From: Oscillospiraceae bacterium
Lineage (GTDB): Bacteria > Bacillota_A > Clostridia > Oscillospirales > Oscillospiraceae
Length of the DNA stretch: 14,830 nucleotides
Assembly: GCA_017415945.1 (NCBI GenBank)
Contig: JAFQDR010000034.1
Coordinates: 1-14,830 of the forward strand
Direction: 5' to 3'
The translations under genes and the position numbers were made by a program. Under the pieces are notes generated by a model. The model saw only the letters and a program-made list of their open reading frames with translations. It made no database searches and had not been told where the DNA came from. The stretch's first letter is position 1; each line of letters opens with the position of its first letter. This document shows positions 14,081-14,830 of the stretch, piece after piece.

Positions 14081-14830
14081 TTATTCGGTGATGGAGTTCA
14101 GAACTGCTTCTGCTTCAACTTCGGGAGACCAGGGCAGATCCTTGCCGGAGTTGTAGATCACGTCAGCAGCCTTGTTCAGCTTGATGTCCAGCTTAGCGCC
14201 TGCTTCGTCAACCAGACCCTTAACGGTGTCCAGTTCCATGTTGTTTTCTTCTGCCAGCTTCTTGCACAGGTCTTCGAAGTCTTCTTCGGTAGCTTCGATG
14301 CCTTCTGCTTCAGCAACTGCGCGCAGCAGAACTTCAATGTATGCGTTCTTTTCAGCGGTGGGACGGCTCATCATGTCGAAGGTAGCTTCGTCCATGCCCA
14401 GCATTTCGCAGAACTGAGTCTTGCCAACGGAGCCCATGCCAAAGTTCATAGCATAGTTGCGAGCCATATCGTCCAGCTTTTCAGCGATCAGAGATTCGGG
14501 CAGAACAACTTCCATGTTAGCAACAGCAGCATCCAGCAGCTTGTTCTTCCATGCGTCGTCAGCCTGAGCCTGACGAGAAGCCTTCAGGCTTTCGCGGATG
14601 GAGTTCTTGTATTCTTCAACGGTGTCGAATTCGGAAACGTCCTTTACGAATTCGTCGTCCAGTTCGGGCAGCTCGGAAACCTTAACTTCGTTTACCTTGC
14701 ACTTGAAGGTAGCTTCCTTGCCTGCCAGAGAGGGTTCGTATTCTTCGGGGAAGGTAACGATAACGTCCTTTTCTTCGCCTGCGGAGCAGCCTACCAGCTG
14801 ATCTTCGAAACCGGGGATGAAGGAGCCGGA
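14081..14830 (-). CDS. tig: Trigger factor (ribosome-bound chaperone), 5' end beyond the window
   Basis: Trigger factor binds nascent chains at the ribosome exit tunnel and has peptidyl-prolyl isomerase activity. The visible part is the C-terminal 249 residues and the stop; the frame is open to the right edge. It starts inside the FKBP-type domain (GSFIPGFEDQLVG), followed by its end (FPEEYEPSLAGKEATF) and then the C-terminal chaperone arms (FVKDVSEFDTVEEYKNSIRE onward). The ribosome-binding N-terminal domain, about 150-180 residues, lies outside. Codon use is strongly biased: nearly all Glu are GAA, Lys AAG and Asn AAC, with Ala mostly GCT, as expected for a very highly expressed gene. It is upstream of clpP in the leftward cluster. 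An internal ATG at 14513-14515 is not the start. Confidence 0.96.
   Translation of the reverse strand, partial: SGSFIPGFEDQLVGCSAGEEKDVIVTFPEEYEPSLAGKEATFKCKVNEVKVSELPELDDEFVKDVSEFDTVEEYKNSIRESLKASRQAQADDAWKNKLLDAAVANMEVVLPESLIAEKLDDMARNYAMNFGMGSVGKTQFCEMLGMDEATFDMMSRPTAEKNAYIEVLLRAVAEAEGIEATEEDFEDLCKKLAEENNMELDTVKGLVDEAGAKLDIKLNKAADVIYNSGKDLPWSPEVEAEAVLNSITE

Noticed and set aside
1..14830. CRISPR arrays, tRNA/rRNA genes, insertion sequences, prophage or toxin-antitoxin genes
   Set aside because: No spaced repeats, tRNA-like folds, transposase motifs or such gene pairs were seen on reading both strands.

Overview
The window reads as a chromosomal segment of a spore-forming, low-to-mid G+C Clostridia bacterium. 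A gut Oscillospiraceae/Ruminococcaceae-like lineage is my best guess; this is inferred from gene content and codon style, with no database search. Support comes from the order tig-clpP-clpX-lon-engB, the block site-2 protease-scpA-scpB-DUF2953-gerW-dacB-rluB, the sporulation gene gerW, strong Shine-Dalgarno sites and frequent GTG/TTG starts. I saw no tRNA, rRNA, CRISPR array, transposase or phage gene.

Layout, left to right. Positions 1-7014 are all on the minus strand, so transcription runs from about 7040 down towards 1. A promoter with two TATAAT boxes (7031-7066) precedes a site-2 protease, then scpA and scpB (chromosome segregation), a DUF2953 membrane protein, gerW (spore protein), a D,D-carboxypeptidase and rluB (23S rRNA pseudouridine synthase). 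After rluB a second promoter (1925-1953) serves a MurR/RpiR-type regulator. That gene overlaps by 11 bases an HI0933/BaiN-family flavoprotein that runs off the left edge.

Positions 7100-8960 are the only plus-strand island: an ECF sigma factor with a probable self-recognised promoter, a membrane-anchored likely anti-sigma factor with an ectodomain I do not recognise, a strong terminator, and a separate YcxB-like two-helix membrane protein. A bidirectional terminator (8974-9006) closes the island.

Positions 9011-14830 are again on the minus strand and form a protein quality-control cluster transcribed from the right edge: trigger factor (its start lies outside the window), ClpP, ClpX, Lon and the ribosome-assembly GTPase EngB. 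Hairpins lie after clpP and after clpX.

Most of the window is conserved housekeeping. The least described parts are the sigma/anti-sigma pair next to a divergent intramembrane protease, the hairpins placed between co-directional genes with little room for a promoter, and the regulator wedged between rluB and the flavoprotein gene.
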